The notes: generated by a model not told the origin, from the sequence alone. A DNA stretch of 64,000 nt from JBGPQJ01 sp963709295 (GCA_963709295.1 CAVPVW010000008.1:1054001-1118000), one strand, 5' to 3'; shown: positions 1 to 9,314, counted from the stretch's first letter. Numbers and translations: made by a program.

Positions 1-436
1 AACGCATGATCACATCATCCACCCAGCCGCCGATAAACCCGGAGCCGGCGATGGCGCCCAGCAAGCCGCCGATGACAATGGCTAAGGTAACAGTCGCGAC
101 ACCAATCTGTAAGGATAGGCGCGCGCCAAAAACAATGCGGGAGAACAAGTCGCGGCTGTTTCCATCGATCCCCATCAAATGTTGAGGCTGGTCAGCCGGG
201 CAGCCCAACAAGTGGATGCAGGGAGTATCCCGGCGTTTGACATCTTTCAATGGAACGATCGGATCAAAAGGCGCGATCTGTTCAGCAAAGATGGCGCATA
301 AAAGCAGGATGCCCAGCAGGAACATACCCAGTTGGGCCGAACGATGGTGAAACAGGCGGCGCACCATGATGACATAGGGATTATCGCGCTGCGGCATCCC
401 CTCTGCAGAAAGAACAGGAACTTTTTCCTTGGTCAT
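1..436 (-). CDS. Peptide ABC transporter permease, DppC/OppC type (partial, N-terminal part)
   Basis: This is the N-terminal 145 residues of an inner-membrane permease that would pair with the adjacent DppB-type permease to move di- or oligopeptides. After a short cytoplasmic start (MTKEKVPV) comes RRLFHHRSAQLGMF and a hydrophobic helix, the usual OppC_N arrangement. Next are a periplasmic segment and the start of the transmembrane domain (LSLQIGVATVTLAIVIGGL). The frame is open from the ATG to the window edge, so the C-terminal half is simply not in the window. The ATG lies a few bases after the stop of the upstream permease, as expected in a dpp/opp operon. The substrate cannot be told from the permease alone. 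Confidence 0.85.
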   Translation of the reverse strand, partial: MTKEKVPVLSAEGMPQRDNPYVIMVRRLFHHRSAQLGMFLLGILLLCAIFAEQIAPFDPIVPLKDVKRRDTPCIHLLGCPADQPQHLMGIDGNSRDLFSRIVFGARLSLQIGVATVTLAIVIGGLLGAIAGSGFIGGWVDDVIMR

Positions 437-440
437 GGAG

Positions 441-1519
441 TTATTTCACCCGAACGCGCGGATCCAGGTAGGCATAAGATGCGTCCACAATCAAATTCGT
501 GATGACAAAAATAAGTGCGATGACAACTGAAAAACCCTGCACAACAGGGTAATCGCGGCCAAGAATGGCCTCCACCATCCGCGAACCGACGCCGGGCAGG
601 GAAAAGATGGTTTCGGTCAAGACCGCACCGGAGAGCAGAGCGCCGGTCTGTATGCCGATAATGGTCACAATGGGAATGAGCGCGTTGCGCAGGGCGTGTT
701 TACGCACCAGGCTGGAATATGGAAGCCCCTTTGCGCGAGCGGTTCGGATGTAATCCTGCCCGAGGACATCCAGAAGGGCAGACCGGGTCGTACGAGCGAT
801 GATGGCCATCGAAATGGTGCCAACAGCGAGAGCAGGCAGGATGAGATGCTTCAGGGCATCCTTCACGAGGTCCAAATTACCCGTCAGCAGGCCATTCATA
901 ATGGCTGAGTTGGAAAGCATTGCGAGAACAAAAGCTTTGATCCCGGTGGCATCGGTAATGCCCCAGACCTTGGTCAATGGCACCATGTGACATTCCGGCC
1001 GATAAACGCCCGCCGGGCGGGAGCGAAAATGGAGTGTCTTTAAGCACCAGGGCAAAAAAATAAGCGAGCAGCAGTCCCAGCCAGAACACGGGCATACTGA
1101 CGCCTATGTTGGCGCCGATCATGGTAAACGTGTCCGCAAAATTGTTCCGGTTGAGCGCAGAAATCGACACCCAGAAGGATCCCAAAGGTTGAAGCAAACA
1201 TCATCGCCAGGATGGTCAATTCAATGGTCATGGGCAGGCGCTCGCCGATGATGGTCGTGATCGGCCTGCGGTCCTTCAGGGAATTGCCGAAATCGCCCCG
1301 CATGATATTGAAAACATAGCGTACAAATTGTTCCGGGATGCTTTTATCCAATCCAAAGCGCGCTTTGAAGTCGTTGCAGGTTGCTTCGGTTGCGTGTTCC
1401 CCAAGCATCACATAACAGGGGTCACCGGGAACAAGACGCGTAATGATAAACGTGACCATCAGGATTCCCAATAATACTGGCAAAACCAAAAATAATCTTC
1501 GGACCAAAAATTGTGTCAT
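441..1519 (-). CDS. Peptide ABC transporter permease, DppB/OppB type (frameshifted)
   Basis: This gene encodes the first permease of a peptide ABC importer. It begins MTQFLVRRLFLVLPVLLG, and the classic LVPGDP motif follows early. Later segments give the BPD_transp_1 domain, including the EAA-like stretch ARAKGLPYSSLVRKHALRNAL and the C-terminal LPGVGSRMVEAILGRDYPVVQG. The reading frame changes twice, near 1165 and near 1010, and all three pieces are needed to rebuild one normal-length protein. The pieces are well conserved on both sides of each break, which favours single-base sequence errors over decay, but a real pseudogene is not excluded. It lies between the binding-protein gene and the DppC-type gene in the same direction, so one transcript is likely. 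Confidence 0.8.
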
Positions 1520-1592
1520 ATGGGATTTCTGTTTAATAAAGCTGGATGGAGCATGGTATACCATGCTCCATCCAATTTTACAGACTCTGTAC

Positions 1593-3309
1593 TTACTCAG
1601 CGGGCTGGTTAATGGCCTTCGGACCGAAGAAGTCATTGAAGTACTGATAGGCGCCGGTATTGCCCTTGCGCAATGGATAGTTGTAATCCATACCTGCGCT
1701 GAATGTGGCAACGACATCATTGGCATCAAATGTCGCGCCATTGGAGAACAACACGCCCTGCTTAAGGGTGCAGGTCCACTCGGTGGCATCGGCATTGCCG
1801 GTGCATTCTTCAGCCAGGTCAGGTTCCGGGATTGAAGTAGTGGTAGAAGTTATACAACGAGCTGAATATCAGACCGCAAGCACGGAAGGAGTTGCCGTCA
1901 GTCTCGTCCCGCAGAACAGGGAGACAGGCTCGCCATCCTGCGAGAAGACCACGGTGCCATCAGCGGTCTTCATCAGGTTAGAAGTTCTCATCGTACGGAC
2001 CAATAACAACGCCTTCCACCGAAGACAGGAATGCCAGGTTGACGGTTCCGTGCGCAATCACGATGGTCGGCACATGCTGGGCATACAGTTTGTTGACTTC
2101 ATCATAGTATCCCTGGCGGGCAACCGGGTCGCCAGAGCGTGGCAGCCTTCTTGATGAGATCGACAATATCGGGGAATGGATTGCCAAAGGCGGCGCTCGA
2201 GCCAGTCAGGAAGACATCGTACCAGTTGGTGGCATCGGGAAAATCTTCGCTCCAACCGAGGAAGAAGAGTTCCTTTTCACCGGCGCGGGTGGCGGGCAGG
2301 TAGGTGGCCCATTCTTCCATTTCCAGCTTGACTTTGATGCCGGCCTCAGCCAATTGGGCCTGGACAGCCTGGGCAATCTTGGTGGGCTGGGGGAAGTACG
2401 GGCGGGTGCGCTCTGCATACGACAGGGTGTATTCCTTGTTGAAGTCGAAACCTTCAGCCTTCAACATTTCCACGGCTTTGGCGACATCGTAGGTTGTGTC
2501 GACGAAACCATCGGTATAACCGGGTTTCACACCTGGCGGAACGAACTGGGTGGCGGCACGGAACCGGGCGCATAGAAGTCATCCACAATTCTCTGCTTAT
2601 CGATGAGCATGGCAAATGCCTGGCGCACCTTCTCGTTGTCGAAGGGTGGCATGGTGTTGTTGATGCCCAAGTACAGGAAGTTGTTAATCTTGCGGGGATC
2701 CAGCTTCAGATTGGGGTCGGCTTCAATGGTGGGGATGTCATCCACGGTCACTTCAGCAATACCACTGACATTGCCAGCCTGCAGGTCGAGCAAACGGGCA
2801 GCGGCTTCCTTGTTCCACCTCAGGATGAAGGTGGTGTTGGCGGGGGCTTCACCATAGTAGTTGGGATTGGGAACGAAAGTGATGTGATCGCCGCGTACCC
2901 ATTCCTGTACGATGTAGGGCCGGTGCCGAACAGGATTGTCATTCATCGCGACAGCATCGCCGCCAGTTTCCTTCAAATAATCGGCATCATAGATGTCGAA
3001 TGCTTCCACGGCTACTTTTGCAATGAAGGCCGGTTCAGGCGCGCAGAAGGTGAACTTGACAGAGTACCGATCCACGGCTTCGATGGATTTAATCGTGCCA
3101 CCATAATCACAATTCCCCCCAGGAGCTTCAAGTTTTTCACCCACAAATGGTTCCATGGTGGGGGCTTCGGTCGGGACCTCGGGCGGGGGCGGAGCTTCAG
3201 TGGCAGCCGGCGGTTCCACCGGGACTTCGGTAGCCGGGGTGCCGCAGGCCGTCAGCACGAAGCTGGCCAGTAGTACTGCAGTTAAACCAACATAAAATAT
3301 TCGTTTCAC
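1593..3309 (-). CDS. Peptide-binding lipoprotein of ABC transporter, SBP_bac_5, apparently circularly permuted; frameshifted
   Basis: This is the extracytoplasmic solute-binding protein of the peptide transporter downstream. It starts with a lipoprotein signal (MKRIFYVGLTAVLLASFVLTAC) and a Pro/Thr-rich linker. The mature part opens directly with GGTIKSIEAVDRYSVKFTF, which is normally mid-lobe. It then runs through EWVRGDHITFVPNPNYYG and PPFDNEKVRQAFAMLIDKQRIV. The segment usually found near the N-terminus of SBP_bac_5 proteins (LKQGVLFSNGATFDANDVV) is instead near the C-terminus, about 50 codons before the stop. At least five frame changes are needed (near 2540, 2140, 1985, 1915 and 1825) to join the pieces. 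A strong ribosome site (AGGAGGAG) precedes the ATG. The permuted order is read from the joined frames and should hold whatever causes the frameshifts. Confidence 0.75.
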
Positions 3310-3387
3310 GTTTCTCCTCCTATAGAGATGTGGTTGTTTGGGGAGGCGTTAAATTAACAGAATGGGTCTGTTACTGCTCGCTCCTCC

Positions 3388-3415
3388 CGCATGGGTTGGC
3401 AACCCATGCGTTTTT
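3388..3415 (+). terminator. Hairpin with T-tract upstream of the binding-protein gene
   Basis: A perfect 10-base inverted repeat (CGCATGGGTT / AACCCATGCG) with a GGC loop is followed by TTTTT on the plus strand. In that orientation it looks like an intrinsic terminator, yet no plus-strand gene lies upstream. Read on the minus strand it would sit in the untranslated leader of the binding-protein gene without a U-run. Its role is therefore unclear. It could be a leftover from before the IS arrived, or a leader structure. Confidence 0.4.
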
Positions 3416-3466
3416 ATTATACAGCGAATTGAGTGGAATATACCAGAACCAATTTAGAACGTTTCC

Positions 3467-4661
3467 GTAACATACGCGGTTGGTGAATTTTGGAAATTGG
3501 TGGGACAAAAGGATGAGACCAGGCTATTAAGAGATCAAGCGGATCTTGTTCCGGCCAGCATCAAGCCCGTCTGCATTCCCGGCCAGGTCTTGTAGCCGCG
3601 CACCGTCCGCGCATTCATTTTCATGCGTCCGATCACCTGCTCCGTGCCATTGTTCGGTCCAGGGGATAGCCGGATCGGTGTAAAAAGCGCAGAAACCTGG
3701 CCAGGTCTCACTCAGCCGGATGAGCAAGTCACGCAGCTGGTCGATCGGAGTGTATTGGCCGGTATGTCTCCCCCCAGGAGCCTTGACTTGTTTCCATAAA
3801 ACATACAGGCGCTTGTCGCCCTCCGGCGGCAGTTCCTCCATCAGTTCCTTGATCTCCGCCAGTGCCCACAGCCACTCTTGGGGCAGTGTGTTTCCCAACT
3901 CCTTGAGTGTTCTTCCCACCCAGCGTCGAACGTGGAATTGGCAGATCTGGTGTTCCAGGTTCAGCTTCCGGGCCACCACTTTATACATCGCCAGATCATC
4001 CGTCACGATCACACTCACGCCCATCCGCTGTACCCAGGGCTCCAGCCAGCGCTGCACCGCCTGTGGATCATGCTCATCCACATACCCACCGGCCACCGGC
4101 TGGCCTTCTCCCAGGTCGACTGCCACCAGCACCGGGCGCTTCTCACCCCACCCCAACACATAAGCGCTATCCAACCCCAGTACCCGCACAGGCTTCCACT
4201 GGTTTTGCCGCCTCAGCTTCTCTTCCTGCTCCTGGGCATCCCGCCACACCGTCATCGGGCACAGCCGGATCCCTAAACCACTCAAGATCGTGCTCACCCC
4301 TCGAAAACTCAATCCCAATGTCCAACAGATCGCTGCAAACAACCTCAACCGCTCCGTCTGATCGGCTCTCGTCGTGCCTTGCGGATAATGCCTGAAGGTC
4401 CTCCTGCACCGGCAACAGCGGTAGCGATACACCCACACATTTCGAGACTGCGTGTCCCGCACCGGCTTCTTAACTCGCCCCCACCTCTGAAATATCTCCC
4501 CCTGGCAATACGGACATCCCTTCGGCCTTTCCTCCGTCCGTCTCTTGACATCCGGCAGTTTTAGGACAAGAATCGACATGGCGAGCTCCTTGAAGAGTGA
4601 TCTCAGCAATCACCATCTTACAAGAAGCTCGTCATTTTTCAATACCCACCACCTATGTTAC
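3467..4661 (-). mobile_element. Insertion sequence, about 1.2 kb, single DDE transposase
   Basis: The ends are imperfect inverted repeats. The left end reads GTAACATACGCGGTTGGT, and the right end read backwards is GTAACATAGGTGGTGGGT, followed by weaker matching into the element. The only gene inside is a minus-strand transposase. No clear target-site duplication was found, so the exact ends may be off by a few bases. The element separates the peptide transporter from a decayed amrS remnant, and its right end lies about ten bases from the stop codon of that remnant. The IS family was not assigned. Confidence 0.65.
3535..4576 (-). CDS. IS transposase with zinc ribbon and DDE domain (frameshifted near C-terminus)
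   Basis: The product would cut and join the ends of the surrounding insertion sequence. It begins with a zinc-ribbon-like region (CPYCQGEIFQRWG, then CCRCRRTF), followed by a helix-turn-helix-like segment and an RNase H-like DDE core. The acidic residues are visible in LGLDSAYVLGWG, VIVTDDLAMYK and, after a one-base frame change near 3657, GTEQVIGRMKMNARTVRGYK. Without that correction the catalytic Glu segment is scrambled, so the copy as written would be inactive. The start at MSILVLKLPDVK is chosen because AAGGAG lies six bases ahead of it. The zinc ribbon plus the NGTEQ/RGYK tail resembles ISL3- or MULE-type transposases, but the family is not certain. Confidence 0.75.
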
Positions 4662-4668
4662 AGACTCT

Positions 4669-4903
4669 TTAAAACATCGGAAGGGGCATCCCCAATCCGT
4701 TCAGGCGGACCTTTTCGGGATCGCTGTGCCACAGTCCGGCGATGGATGTGCCGCAATAGGACAGGTACCCTGTGATGTGATGTGATACGCGGTGATCACG
4801 TAACCCGATCGCTTGACCAGTGCACGGCTGCATTGGGGGCAATGGGTGAACTGGTCATTCCTCGACCCGACCGGGGATGTTGCCGGCGTAGACGTAGTTC
4901 AGC
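4669..4903 (-). pseudogene. Decayed C-terminal fragment of a second amrS-like gene
   Basis: Read on the minus strand, this stretch starts GLNYVYAGNIPGR and ends GLWHSDPEKVRLNGLGMPLPMF before a stop. The intact amrS just upstream has GLNFVYAGNIPGR and GLWHNDPKKVHLNGMG at the matching places. In between, the zinc-knuckle region (THCPQCSRALVKRSGYVI) is recognisable but is broken by frame changes and a stop. Only about the last 75 codons of the copy remain, and they begin exactly where the intact gene ends. It differs clearly from the neighbouring gene, so it is an old paralogue remnant or the product of recombination between two copies, not a fresh duplication. Confidence 0.75.
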
Positions 4904-7355
4904 CCCTCCCCATTCCATTCAAGTGGACCTTCTTCGGGTCATTATGCCACAATCCGGGGACGGGCGCTCCGCAGTGCGAGCAGGTGCCCTGTGCGGAGAT
5001 ATGATACTCGAGGATCACATATCCCATACGTTTGATCAAGGCACGATTACACTTGGGGCAATGCGTGGACTCGTACTCCTCCACCCGCCCGGGGATGTTG
5101 CCCGCGTAAACGAAGTTCAGCCCGGCCTCGCGCCCGATCTCGGCGGCGCGCAGCAGCGTCCGCGCGGGGGTGTTGTCGGGTTCGGTCATCTTGTAGTCCT
5201 TGTGGAAGGCGGTCACGTGCCAGGGGATGTCGCGAGAGACACCGGCCAGGAAGCGGGCGGTATCCCACAGCTCCTCGTTGGAGTCGTTGAAACCGGGCAC
5301 GATCAGGGTCACGATCTCCACCCACAGCCCGATCTCATGCGCCTTCTGGATGGTGGCCAGTACGTTCTTCAGCACGCCGCCCAGCTGGCGGTAATTCTTC
5401 TCCTGCATCGATTTCAAGTCAATTTTGTAGGCGATCAGGTACGGACGCAGGTACTCCAGCGCTTCGGGGGTGGCGTTGCCGTTGGAGACGAAGGCGCCTT
5501 TCAGGCCGGCTTTTTGCGCCTCCTTGAAAATCCCGGCTGCCCATTCTGAGGTGATCAGCGGCTCATTGTAGGACGACACGATGACGTCCGCGTGATTCTT
5601 GAGGGCGGTGCCGACCACCTGCTCCGGCTGGATCTGGCGCACGAGGTTCAGCGCCACATCCGAGGCGGGGTCGCGCAAGGCCTGTGAGGTCAGCCAGTTT
5701 TGACAATTGGAAACAAGGAAAAAACCCGCGAGATAATTATGCTCTTCTTCAACTTCCATATTGAACACATCGCCGCTGAAAGATTCGCTTTCAATCCTAC
5801 GCAATGGAACAAGATGAAAGTCTTCCGTTTCTACAATCTTGCGTTTAACCTTATTAGTATTCTCGTACCACACTACTGAGTATTGATGTGGCGCACGGCG
5901 TACCACACGTCCTTGAATCGTATTCGTCTCCGACATCACTGCATCATACACAGACGGAAAATATCCACACTTGAGCGCCAGCCACCCAACCCCATAAGCC
6001 AATTCTTTTGAAACTGTTGTGGAACCTACTTTTCCATTTGAAAACCTATGACCATCTCCTTCGATGTAAGCATCCAAGAATGCTTTCACAACCTCACGCG
6101 GCGCATCAAAGAGCATTTCAGGGACACGTTTTTTTGTTGATCGTTCCCCAGCCAGCGATACAAAAAGCAAGGCAAGCGAAGCCTTGGAAATGGAAACCGT
6201 CAGGGTTGTATCGCGAAGAACAAGCCTTGCATCAACGCCAAAACAAGTATCAAGCAATTTTACAACTCGGTCAGCCAATTTGGTTTCCTTTTTTGAGAAG
6301 CTAAAGTTCAGTTGAAAACTGTTTGGGCGATTTTTGTCTGAAACAATCGAACCCTCTGCGCAGTAATACCCGAACAATTCGGCAACTTCCACACCCATTT
6401 TTATCTTCAATGGAATTCCGGGCTGTCTTTCATTAGGGAACCGCAAGTAGCCATCTTCAATATACGGATGGGATGTTTTTGATTCAGTAACACGCCCATT
6501 TCTGATTTTGACTCGCAGGTGTCGAATATAAGAACCGCTCTTACCAAACACTTCCCCGATCTCGCGTGATGACCTGCCCTCAACAGTCAAATCCATAATC
6601 TTCTGCATTTCATCGCTTGATAATTTCCACGGGGTTTGGAATGTGACCTGATAAGACCCAAGCAGGCGTTCAGTATCAATGAATTGAGGAGAAGAAAACT
6701 TATAAGTTCGTGGTACTGCCATGTAATATTCTTTGGTCAAATCTTTTGCATAAACGAGCGAGGGCAGTTTGGCAATATCATTCGTAGCATACACACGATG
6801 ATCTGGGGTACAACGAATCGCAGGTAAATAATACGGTCGTATCTTAATCAAATCGCCTTGATATGGATGACGAAAAACACCTCTCACCTCACGAAGACCA
6901 CCTGAAGAAGTAATTGCCATCAAATTGGCTGGGAATGAAATCTCCTCATCGGTCTGCTTATTACGAGACTCACCAAGCTCAAAAACATCTTGTAATGTGA
7001 GCGGTCCTCGATTCGTAATCACCATCGTATCTCCCGCAAAACAATACCCGCAGTGGAAATCGCAGCCGAGCATCCCAAACGTCAGCGCGTTGGCGCCCGG
7101 CAGCACGTGGAAGAACGGTTTCTTCTCGATCGGGTCGCTTTGCAGCGCCGCCACGTAGCCCCAGGGCACGCGCAATTCGCCCCCCATGTTGTAGCGCACC
7201 TGGCAGATGCCCCGCTTTCCTTCACGGATCAAGCAGCGGTGCGCACAGGCCAGGCAGCGCACGTTCCCGTCCTCCAGTTTCTCGACGAGTTCTCCGTTGG
7301 CGGTCAGTTTATCCAGCTGTTGCGATACCGATACCATGCCGACCTCCGCTACCAA
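4899..7355 (-). CDS. amrS: AmmeMemoRadiSam system radical SAM enzyme, interrupted by an intein
   Basis: This is a radical S-adenosylmethionine enzyme of the AmmeMemoRadiSam (PflA-like) family, whose substrate is not established. The precursor is 818 residues; removing the 446-residue intein leaves 372, close to family size. Residues 34-51 hold four cysteines in a row of CxxC/CxxxC type. The Fe-S motif CX3CX2C is made of C98, C102 and C551, so it exists only after splicing. The C-terminus carries a zinc knuckle (HCPKCNRAL ... GTCSHCGAPVPG). No partner AMMECR1 or Memo gene lies nearby. The gene is divergent from mobA, with only a short gap between them. The first ATG is used, but the M at residue 7 is equally possible. 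The intein segment looks more AT-rich than the flanking coding sequence. Confidence 0.9.
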   Translation of the reverse strand: MVAEVGMVSVSQQLDKLTANGELVEKLEDGNVRCLACAHRCLIREGKRGICQVRYNMGGELRVPWGYVAALQSDPIEKKPFFHVLPGANALTFGMLGCDFHCGYCFAGDTMVITNRGPLTLQDVFELGESRNKQTDEEISFPANLMAITSSGGLREVRGVFRHPYQGDLIKIRPYYLPAIRCTPDHRVYATNDIAKLPSLVYAKDLTKEYYMAVPRTYKFSSPQFIDTERLLGSYQVTFQTPWKLSSDEMQKIMDLTVEGRSSREIGEVFGKSGSYIRHLRVKIRNGRVTESKTSHPYIEDGYLRFPNERQPGIPLKIKMGVEVAELFGYYCAEGSIVSDKNRPNSFQLNFSFSKKETKLADRVVKLLDTCFGVDARLVLRDTTLTVSISKASLALLFVSLAGERSTKKRVPEMLFDAPREVVKAFLDAYIEGDGHRFSNGKVGSTTVSKELAYGVGWLALKCGYFPSVYDAVMSETNTIQGRVVRRAPHQYSVVWYENTNKVKRKIVETEDFHLVPLRRIESESFSGDVFNMEVEEEHNYLAGFFLVSNCQNWLTSQALRDPASDVALNLVRQIQPEQVVGTALKNHADVIVSSYNEPLITSEWAAGIFKEAQKAGLKGAFVSNGNATPEALEYLRPYLIAYKIDLKSMQEKNYRQLGGVLKNVLATIQKAHEIGLWVEIVTLIVPGFNDSNEELWDTARFLAGVSRDIPWHVTAFHKDYKMTEPDNTPARTLLRAAEIGREAGLNFVYAGNIPGRVEEYESTHCPKCNRALIKRMGYVILEYHISAQGTCSHCGAPVPGLWHNDPKKVHLNGMGRG
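5706..7043 (-). mobile_element. Intein with LAGLIDADG homing endonuclease, 446 residues
   Basis: The intein begins at precursor residue C105 (CFAGDTMV, splicing block A) and ends at N550, followed by C551 as the downstream nucleophile. Block B is seen as RCTPDHRV (T183, H186). The two endonuclease motifs are LFGYYCAEGS (327-336) and FLDAYIEGDG (426-435), both with their acidic residue. A helix-turn-helix-like segment lies at about 255-283. Block F is VFNMEVEEEHNYLAG, and block G is FFLVSN. The residue before the terminal Asn is Ser where most inteins have His, which may slow Asn cyclisation. The frame is intact, so both splicing and endonuclease functions may be active. Confidence 0.92.
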
Positions 7356-7371
7356 TCAATGATCAATCGTC

Positions 7372-7377
7372 TATAAT
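7372..7377 (+). promoter_or_regulatory. -10 box of mobA, leaderless type
   Basis: TATAAT lies six bases before the ATG of mobA. With start of transcription about seven bases after the box, the mRNA would begin at or next to the start codon. No convincing -35 box or Shine-Dalgarno site is seen. Confidence 0.5.
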
Positions 7378-7383
7378 GTGCCC

Positions 7384-7986
7384 ATGCTGACCCTCGCCAT
7401 CCAGGCCGGCGGGCAGTCCACCCGCATGGGACGCGATAAAGGTTTGGTCCAATTTCTCGGCGCGCCGCTCATCGTCCGGGTGATGGGACGCCTCGCCTCG
7501 ATCGCCGACGAGGTCCTCGTCACCACCAACGACCCCGAGTCCTATCGTTTCCTCGAGGTCCCGCTCTTCCCGGACCTGAAGCCTGGTCGCGGCGCCCTGG
7601 GCGGACTCCACACTGCGCTGGCCTCTGCCACTCATCCGCTGGTGGCGGTCGTCGCCTGCGACATGCCCTTCGCCAGCCTCGAACTCCTCGCATGCGCGCG
7701 CGACCTGCTGCTCGAGGGTGAGGACGACGTTGCCATCCCGGAATCAGCCGATGGGTACGAACCGCTGCACGCCGTCTACCGCCGCGAGACCTGCCTGCCA
7801 GCCATTGAGCAGGCCATCGACTCGGACCAGTGGAAGCTCATCTCCTGGTTCCCACAGGTTCGGGTGCGGAAGATCCTATCTTCAGAAGTTGCACGCCTCG
7901 ACCCGCAAGGGCTGGCCTTTCATAACGTGAACACACCCGAGGAACTTTTGCAGGCCGAGCAGCGCGCCCGCGAAAGCGGAACTTGA
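7384..7986 (+). CDS. mobA: Molybdenum cofactor guanylyltransferase
   Basis: MobA transfers GMP from GTP to molybdopterin in the cytoplasm, making the guanine dinucleotide cofactor of enzymes such as formate dehydrogenases and DMSO-reductase-type oxidoreductases. The N-terminus has the nucleotidyltransferase signature (AIQAGGQSTRMGRDKGLV, GG-x-S-x-RMG-x-DK). The metal-binding stretch VAVVACDMPF and the C-terminal HNVNTPEEL both match the family. The length of 200 residues is normal. The ATG at MLTLAIQ is preferred over an in-frame GTG two codons earlier because the -10 box lies directly ahead of it. The gene diverges from amrS across a very short gap and is followed by a cysteine-desulfurase-like gene in the same direction. 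Confidence 0.9.
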   Translation: MLTLAIQAGGQSTRMGRDKGLVQFLGAPLIVRVMGRLASIADEVLVTTNDPESYRFLEVPLFPDLKPGRGALGGLHTALASATHPLVAVVACDMPFASLELLACARDLLLEGEDDVAIPESADGYEPLHAVYRRETCLPAIEQAIDSDQWKLISWFPQVRVRKILSSEVARLDPQGLAFHNVNTPEELLQAEQRARESGT

Positions 7987-8037
7987 GTACAATCCTAGTA
8001 TACATAAAACCCACCGATATTTTTCAAGGAGATTTTC

Positions 8038-9297
8038 ATGACCCTCGACCCAGTCCAAGTCCGCGCGCAGTTCCCGTCGCTCGACCGCCCCGCCGTTTTT
8101 TTCGATAACCCCGGCGGCACGCAGGTCGCCCGCCGATCCGCCGAACGGATTCAGAAATACCTGATGGAATGCAACGCGAATCACGAAGGCGCCTTCAAGA
8201 CCAGCCGCGATTCGGATGCGATTCTGGACCAGGCGCACCAGGCCATGGCCGATATGCTCAACGCCTCGCGCCGCGAAGAGATCGTCTTCGGCGCCAACAT
8301 GACCACGCTCACCCTGAGCCTGTCGCGCGCCCTCGCGCGGACGTTCAACCCCGGCGACGAGATCGTCGTCACCCGACTGGACCACGACGCCAATATTTCT
8401 CCCTGGCTGCTGGCGGCGGAGGACCGCGGCTGTAACATCACCTGGGTGGACTTCGACGTGGAGGACTGCACACTGAAGCTGGACGATTTCGAGCGGGCGC
8501 TGGCCAAGAAGCCCAAGCTGGTGGCCTTCGGGTATGCGTCCAACGCGGTGGGGACGATCAACCCGGTTCACCGCCTCACGCGCATGGCGCACGAGGCCGG
8601 CGCGCTGGTTTATGTGGACGCCGTCCAGTATGCCCCGCATGGACCGATCGACGTGCAGGATATCGGCTGCGATTTCCTGGTCTGTTCGGCGTACAAGTTC
8701 TTCGGGCCGCATGTGGGCATCCTTTATGGGCGCTACGACCTGCTCGACGGGCTGAAAGCCTACAAGGTGCGTCCTGCGCCAGCCCTGCCGCCCGGCAAGT
8801 TCGAAACCGGGACGCAGAATCACGAGGGCATCGCCGGCGTGCTGGGCGCGGTGGAATACCTCGCCTGGGTGGGGGAGACCTTCGGCGGGCGAAGGGGAAG
8901 CCTGGCGCGAAGCGGGTTTCTCAGGGCAGAAGCTGTCGGTCCATAAGGGGCTGGCGGCGATCCGCTCCTACGAGATGGACCTCAGCCGGGCGCTGATTCA
9001 GGCCATCGAGTCCGTGCCGGGGACGCGCATTTACGGCATCACTGACCCGAAAAAAATGGACCAGCGCGTGCCGACCGTGTCCTTCAGGCTGGAAGGAAAA
9101 GCCCCCCGGGCCATCGCCGAGGCATTGGGCAATGCAGGGCTTTTACGTCTGGGATGGGAATTATTACGCGCTGGCCGTCACCGACCGGCTGGGGAGTCGA
9201 GACCTCGGGCGGCATGGTGCGCGTCGGCGCGGCGCACTACAACACGGTGGATGAAGTAAAGCGTTTCGGTGAGGCGCTCAAGAAGATTGCGAGCTAG
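8038..9297 (+). CDS. Class V aminotransferase, cysteine-desulfurase-like (frameshifted)
   Basis: The product is a PLP-dependent enzyme of the aminotransferase class V fold, in the cysteine-desulfurase-like branch. Visible signatures are FFDNPGGTQVA near the N-terminus, HDANISPW, VYVDAVQYAPHGPIDV with the cofactor-contacting Asp, and CSAYKFFGPHVGILYG with the PLP lysine. The first frame covers about 285 codons. The rest of the protein continues in other frames (near 8905 after FGG, again near 9130 with GFYVWDGNYYALAV, and near 9205 with VETSGGMVRVGAAHYN). Together they rebuild a normal protein of about 420 residues. The breaks look like single-base indels in G/C-rich runs. A ribosome site (AAGGAG) sits before the ATG. 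The substrate is unknown; sulfur supply for Moco is possible given mobA next door. Confidence 0.8.
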
Positions 9298-9314
9298 TGT
9301 TTAGCGATTTTGGG

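Noticed and set aside
3388..3415. Riboswitch ahead of the binding-protein gene
   Set aside because: The only structure is a short stem whose T-run points the wrong way for the gene; no aptamer-like fold was found.
4782..5549. Plus-strand open frame over the 3' end of amrS
   Set aside because: It is the shadow of amrS codons and shows no motif of its own.
8169..8435. Overlapping plus-strand frames in the desulfurase-like gene
   Set aside because: Arg/Pro-rich shadow translation; the PLP-enzyme motifs are in the other frame.
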